A stretch of 8,741 nt of DNA from Actinomycetes bacterium (GTDB lineage: Bacteria; Actinomycetota; Actinomycetes; Actinomycetales; Cellulomonadaceae). The stretch spans positions 1-8,741 of the forward strand of contig JAFAEH010000078.1 of NCBI GenBank assembly GCA_023424135.1, read 5' to 3'. Below are positions 5,737 to 8,741 of this stretch, piece by piece (position 1 is the first letter of the stretch; each line of letters starts with the position of its first letter). The position numbers and the translations under genes are program-made. The notes below the pieces were generated by a model. It was given only the letters and a program-made list of their open reading frames with translations. It had not been told where the DNA came from and made no database searches.

Positions 5737-8354
5737 TCCCCTCCCCCGACGACGGGGTCGGCGGCCGACCCCCACACGTCGACGAGCGCCCGGCCGGGTG
5801 CCGGACGCCAGAAGTGCACGCGCTCGATCTCGTCCGACGCGGCACGCAGCCGCCACAGCATCGACTCGAGCGCATCGGCCAGGCGCACGCGCCGCCCGTC
5901 CTCGGAGACCTCGTTGCCGACCGCGACGGTGTCGAGCTCGGCCACGAGGTCGGTGACGTCACGCAGCAGGTGGTCGCGCTGCGCGGCGTCGCGCGGCGAC
6001 GGCACGGACTCGAGGTCCGCGAGCAGCCGGTCGAGCTGGAAGGCCAGCGAGCGGGGGTTGCTGCGGTCGTGCACCAGCAGGTCGAGCAGGCCGACGACGC
6101 TCGTGCCGGACTGGTGGCGGCGGCGGTAGGTGATCGCGGACTCGTGGGCGAGCAGCACGGACTCCAGCACGAGCTCCTCGACGTCGGCGGGCCGGCGCAC
6201 GACGAGCGTGGCGCCGAGCGTGTCGACCAGGCCCTGCGCACGCTCGATGCGGCGTCCGGCGTCGAGCAGGTGCCAGCCGACGTCGCGCGTCATGCCCTCC
6301 GTCGCGACGCCGGAGATCGCGAGCAGGCTCTCGAGCACCCGGTCGAGCGTCGGGCGCAGACCCGCGGTGACGGACTCGGGCGGCACCGGGCCGACGTCCA
6401 GGCCCTCGCCGCCCTGGCGTGAGCGCGGGCGCGCACGCTCGTCGCGCAGCGCGCGCTCGATGCGGGCCAGCGGGCCGAACATGTCGGTGGAGAGCTGGTC
6501 GCGCACGCTCGCGGCGGCGGCACCGAGGCGGGTGACGGCGCGGGCGACGGACCCGCGGGTGCTGCGGTCGAGCAGCAGGTCCCGCAGTGCGGGCGCGGGC
6601 GGCCGCTCGTGCTCCGGCAGGGCCCACGTGGTGACGGGTTCGCCGCCGTCGGGCAGCGCGGTCGGCGTCAGCGCGCTCAGCAGCACCGCGAGCGCCTGGC
6701 CGCCCCCGCTGTCGGGGGTGCGGTGGAAGTCGTCCCAGCGGTCGGCGACGGCGCGCAGCACGCGGACCTCGGCCTCGGCCCGCTCGGCGTAGCGGCCCAT
6801 CCAGAACAGGTTCTCGGCGGTGCGGGGTGAGATGCCGTACCCGGTGATGCGGGCGGCGACCTCCTCGGGGACGTCCTCGCGCGCGACGACGGACGGTGCG
6901 GCGGGCTGCGACGTGAGCACCCACACGTCCTTGGCGTGCGCGCCCGTGGACGACGAGGACACGACGTGGTCGTCGGCGACGCGCGCGAGGCCCCCGGCCA
7001 TGACGGTGTACGACGCGCCGTGCGCGACCGCGTAGGTGCGCAGCACGGCAGCGCGCGGGCCGAGATCGGGAGGGCCGACGCCCGATGCGTCGGGCCGGTC
7101 GGTGCCGACCCCGGCGCGTTCGACGGTCGGCCCGACGGGCTCCTGCCCGACCCACCGCCACGGCTCGGCGGCGATGCGCGCGGCGAGCCGGTCGCGCTCG
7201 TCGGCGCTCAGCGCCCACCCGAGCAGCGTCGTGGTGCGCGGCCCGTGCACGACGGGCTTGACGACGAGCTGGTCGAGGCGCGCGAGCACGTGCCGCATCG
7301 AGCGTTCCTCACCGCACCACCAGGTCGGTGCGGACGCGAGCGTGAGGTCCTGGTCGAGCACGGCGCGCGCGAGCCGCGGCAGGTAGCTCAGCAGCGCGGG
7401 GTTCTCCAGCACGGACGCCCCGAGGGGGTTGACGACGCTGACGGAGCCCTGGCGAATCGCGTGCACGAGGCCGGGGACGCCGAGGCGTGAGCCGGCGCGC
7501 AGGTCCAGCGGGTCGCACCAGTCACCGTCGACGCGGCGCAGCACGACGTGCACGGGCTCGAGGCCGTCGATGCCCTGCAGGTAGAGGCGCCCGGCGCGCA
7601 CGAGCAGGTCGGGGCCCTCGACGAGCGGCAGGCCGAGCATGGACGCGAGGTACGCCTGGTCGAACGCGGTCTCGCTGCCGGGGCCGGGGGACAGCAGGAC
7701 GGCGCGGGGCTCGTCGCCGGCGGCGGGGGGTGCGACCTCGTGCAGCGCCTGGCGCAGCGCGTGGAAGAACGGGCCGAGCCGGGCGATCGACGCCTGGCGG
7801 TACACGGGTGCGAGGACCTGGGCGGTGACGCGTCGGTCCTCCATCGCGTACCCGGCACCGGAGGGCGCCTGCGTGCGGTCGGCGACGACGCACCACTCGC
7901 CGTCGGCGGCGCGCACGAGGTCGGTGGCGGTGAGCACGAGCTCACGTCCGCCGGGCGTCCGCAGCCCGTCGACGGCGCGCAGGAACCCGGGGTGCGCGAG
8001 CACGGCCGTGGGCGGCAGGACGCGGTCGTCGAGCAGGCGGCGCGCACCGTAGAGGTCGTGCAGGACGGCGTCGAGGAGCTCGGCGCGCTGCACGAGCGCG
8101 GCGTCGAGGCGCGCCCACTCGGGCTCGTCGACGACGACGGGCAGCGGGTCGAGGCGCCACTGCTGCTCGCCGTCGACGGGGTCGGCGCCGTAGGTGACGC
8201 CGTGCTCGGCGAGGACCTGCTCGGCCTGCCGCGCGGCGCGCGAGACGTCCGCGGGGGTCGGCGCGGCGCCGGGGGGCAGCCACGACCAGTCGGGTCGGTG
8301 GACGATCGCCGTCCCGTCGCCCCCGGGGCGCGGCGACGAGAGCAGGTCGGTCAC
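5733..8354 (-). CDS. Circularly permuted type 2 ATP-grasp / alpha-E domain fusion protein
   Basis: This protein of 873 residues joins two domains that many bacteria encode as separate genes. Residues about 75-485 are a circularly permuted ATP-grasp (formerly DUF404/DUF407), with the landmarks GYAMEDRR (168-175), LLSPGPGSETAFDQAY (220-235), DGLEPVHVVLRRVDGDWCDP (263-282) and the probable nucleotide-binding lysine in LVVKPV (Lys366). Residues about 508-850 are the helical alpha-E domain (formerly DUF403), opening with ISPRTAENLFWMGRYAERAE and continuing with GWHLLDAGRRIERAQ (693-707). ATP-grasp enzymes of this group are predicted amide or peptide ligases; no product is established. The GTG at 8354 is chosen because a CAAGACT box lies six bases before it and no ribosome site supports the GTG at 8399, which would add 15 poorly protein-like residues. 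It overlaps the transglutaminase gene by four bases, so they should be co-translated. Confidence 0.92.
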   Translation of the reverse strand: MTDLLSSPRPGGDGTAIVHRPDWSWLPPGAAPTPADVSRAARQAEQVLAEHGVTYGADPVDGEQQWRLDPLPVVVDEPEWARLDAALVQRAELLDAVLHDLYGARRLLDDRVLPPTAVLAHPGFLRAVDGLRTPGGRELVLTATDLVRAADGEWCVVADRTQAPSGAGYAMEDRRVTAQVLAPVYRQASIARLGPFFHALRQALHEVAPPAAGDEPRAVLLSPGPGSETAFDQAYLASMLGLPLVEGPDLLVRAGRLYLQGIDGLEPVHVVLRRVDGDWCDPLDLRAGSRLGVPGLVHAIRQGSVSVVNPLGASVLENPALLSYLPRLARAVLDQDLTLASAPTWWCGEERSMRHVLARLDQLVVKPVVHGPRTTTLLGWALSADERDRLAARIAAEPWRWVGQEPVGPTVERAGVGTDRPDASGVGPPDLGPRAAVLRTYAVAHGASYTVMAGGLARVADDHVVSSSSTGAHAKDVWVLTSQPAAPSVVAREDVPEEVAARITGYGISPRTAENLFWMGRYAERAEAEVRVLRAVADRWDDFHRTPDSGGGQALAVLLSALTPTALPDGGEPVTTWALPEHERPPAPALRDLLLDRSTRGSVARAVTRLGAAAASVRDQLSTDMFGPLARIERALRDERARPRSRQGGEGLDVGPVPPESVTAGLRPTLDRVLESLLAISGVATEGMTRDVGWHLLDAGRRIERAQGLVDTLGATLVVRRPADVEELVLESVLLAHESAITYRRRHQSGTSVVGLLDLLVHDRSNPRSLAFQLDRLLADLESVPSPRDAAQRDHLLRDVTDLVAELDTVAVGNEVSEDGRRVRLADALESMLWRLRAASDEIERVHFWRPAPGRALVDVWGSAADPVVGGGE

Positions 8355-8381
8355 GTGGGCAGTCTTGCGCACGTGACCGAC
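8346..8381. promoter_or_regulatory. 36-bp inverted repeat across the promoter and start of the ATP-grasp gene
   Basis: GTCGGTCACGTG (8346-8357) and CACGTGACCGAC (8370-8381) are perfect 12-bp inverted repeats separated by 12 bases. The minus-strand -10 candidate AAGACT (8366-8361) lies exactly at the centre, and the start codon GTG (8354-8352) lies inside the left arm. This fits an operator for a dimeric repressor. If the longer start at 8399 were used, the repeat would form a hairpin near the start of the reading frame. Confidence 0.6.
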
Positions 8382-8422
8382 GACGGGGCGGCCCGCCACA
8401 CCGTGGGCGGTAGGCCGCGGGC

Positions 8423-8452
8423 CGGTCGCCCCCGTCCGGACGGGGTCGGCCG
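8423..8452. repeat. Imperfect 30-bp palindrome in the divergent intergenic region
   Basis: The core CCCCGTCCGGACGGGG (8430-8445) is a perfect 16-bp palindrome. Pairing continues outward from 8429 to 8423 and from 8446 to 8452 with one mismatch and one G-T pair. It lies between the divergent ATP-grasp and leader-ORF promoters and could be a regulator site. GC-rich palindromes also arise by chance, so its role is open. Confidence 0.5.
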
Positions 8453-8484
8453 CGTCTCGGATCGTGGGACCGACGTTCTCGAAT

Positions 8485-8498
8485 AGTTGACTTCAACT
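8485..8498. promoter_or_regulatory. Palindromic operator over the -35 box
   Basis: AGTTGA-CT-TCAACT is a perfect 6-bp dyad with a 2-base spacer. It contains the likely -35 hexamer TTGACT (8487-8492) of the promoter for the small frame at 8525. Dyads of the TTGA-N2-TCAA type are common targets of MarR-family regulators in actinobacteria. A bound protein would block polymerase. Confidence 0.55.
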
Positions 8499-8517
8499 GT
8501 CGGCTTAAGGCTAGATT
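8487..8517 (+). promoter_or_regulatory. Leaderless promoter for the cysteine-rich small ORF
   Basis: TTGACT (8487-8492) is a five-of-six match to TTGACA and TAGATT (8512-8517) fits the -10 pattern. The spacer is 19 bp, a little long. The -10 box ends seven bases before the ATG at 8525, so transcription should start at the start codon. This is the most AT-rich stretch of the window. Confidence 0.6.
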
Positions 8518-8524
8518 CCTGCGC

Positions 8525-8611
8525 ATGACCACGACGACGCCCGCCGCCGCACGCGGCGAGGAGCACCGGAGCTGTCCGGTGACGTCGTCGTGCCGCTGTC
8601 GCTGTCGCTGA
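8525..8611 (+). CDS. Leaderless small ORF with a cysteine-rich end, putative leader peptide
   Basis: This is a 28-codon frame that begins MTTTTPAAARG and ends SCRCRCR before TGA. It has four Cys codons (17, 23, 25, 27), three of them in the last six codons. The promoter box at 8512-8517 puts the transcription start at the ATG, and there is no ribosome site. Leaderless short frames rich in Cys codons are established in mycobacteria as cysteine-responsive attenuators placed ahead of sulfur-related operons. This one has the same architecture and is followed by at least 130 bases with no certain gene start before the window ends. The peptide itself probably has no function; translation of the Cys run would be the sensor. 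The alternative is that it is a chance frame in the leader of a downstream gene. Confidence 0.6.
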   Translation: MTTTTPAAARGEEHRSCPVTSSCRCRCR

Positions 8612-8641
8612 CACCGCAGCCCACCCCGCCGCGACGACGTC
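8581..8641 (+). promoter_or_regulatory. Possible attenuator stem around the Cys codons
   Basis: GACGTCGTCG (8581-8590), which ends one base before Cys codon 23, is perfectly complementary to CGACGACGTC (8632-8641), which begins 20 bases after the stop codon. The same 5' segment (8583-8592) can instead pair over 10 bp with CACGACGACG (8530-8539) near the start of the ORF. The two pairings exclude each other, as in amino-acid attenuators. ACG/CGT runs are frequent in this genome, so chance pairing cannot be excluded. Confidence 0.35.
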
Positions 8642-8741
8642 CGCACGCCGTCCCGCGCACCGGACCCGCGCGCGCCGCGCCGCGCACCCCCTCGCGCACA
8701 GCACCCCTCACGCACGGCACGGCCGCGCGCCAGGTCGGCCC
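8612..8741 (+). other. Leader or start of a downstream gene, right edge
   Basis: After the small ORF no clear start codon with a ribosome site is seen. Two plus-strand frames are open to the edge. The one from the GTG at 8590 reads PLSLSLTPQPTPPRRR and then Pro/Arg/Ala-rich sequence, which looks like chance in GC-rich DNA and not like a known protein. The controlled gene is probably beyond the window. Confidence 0.4.

Noticed and set aside
5737..5856. Longer N-terminus for the transglutaminase gene
   Set aside because: The extra 40 residues are Arg-rich shadow of the ATP-grasp gene end, while the GTG at 5736 has a strong ribosome site and a GTGA overlap.
3781..6241. Very long open frames on both strands (782 residues plus, 791 residues minus) across the unknown gene, the transglutaminase gene and the end of the ATP-grasp gene
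   Set aside because: They are Arg/Pro/Ala-rich, overlap well-supported genes in other frames and cross a convergent gene boundary; typical shadows in high-GC DNA.
7942..8720. Minus-strand open frames extending past the ATP-grasp start and opposite the small ORF
   Set aside because: They are Arg-rich shadows that cross the AT-rich divergent promoter region.

Overview
The base composition (very GC-rich, with G or C in nearly every third codon position), the frequent GTG starts and the apparently leaderless promoters point to a high-GC actinobacterium. The gene styles fit a Cellulomonas-like member of the Micrococcales; that genus is an inference from style, not a match to a known sequence. I see no rRNA, tRNA, CRISPR array, insertion sequence or phage gene, so this looks like ordinary chromosome.

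Layout: (1) 1-460, minus strand, an Arg/Asp/Gly-rich low-complexity reading frame that runs off the left edge and has no clear start. (2) 457-1062, minus strand, a TetR-family repressor gene with a near-perfect dyad operator directly in front of it. (3) 1063-1216, a divergent control region with that dyad, a Crp/GlxR-type half-site pair and a perfect TATAAT -10 box. (4) 1217-2455, plus strand, a GAF-domain transcriptional regulator without an AAA+ domain. (5) 2456-2873, non-coding with hairpins and an 11-bp tandem repeat. (6) 2874-3428, plus strand, a DinB-family protein with a likely leaderless GTG start. (7) 3429-3874, non-coding, holding three tandem ~75-bp units each built on a 25-33 bp palindrome. 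(8) 3875-4774, plus strand, an unrecognised 299-residue protein. (9) 4810-5736 and 5733-8354, minus strand, a two-gene operon: a circularly permuted type 2 ATP-grasp fused to an alpha-E domain, then a transglutaminase-like cysteine protease/amidase, joined by a GTGA stop/start overlap. (10) 8355-8524, a divergent control region with two large dyads and a palindrome over a -35 box. (11) 8525-8611, plus strand, a leaderless 28-codon open frame whose end is rich in cysteine codons, followed by a possible attenuator leader up to the window end.

How the parts work together: the ATP-grasp/alpha-E plus transglutaminase pair is a known but biochemically undefined gene set predicted to make and cut amide or peptide bonds. 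Here it is a minimal two-gene form under a promoter embedded in a 36-bp inverted repeat. The right edge has the layout of a cysteine-responsive translational attenuator, whose target gene lies outside the window. The TetR and GAF regulators are divergently transcribed and probably control themselves and unknown targets.
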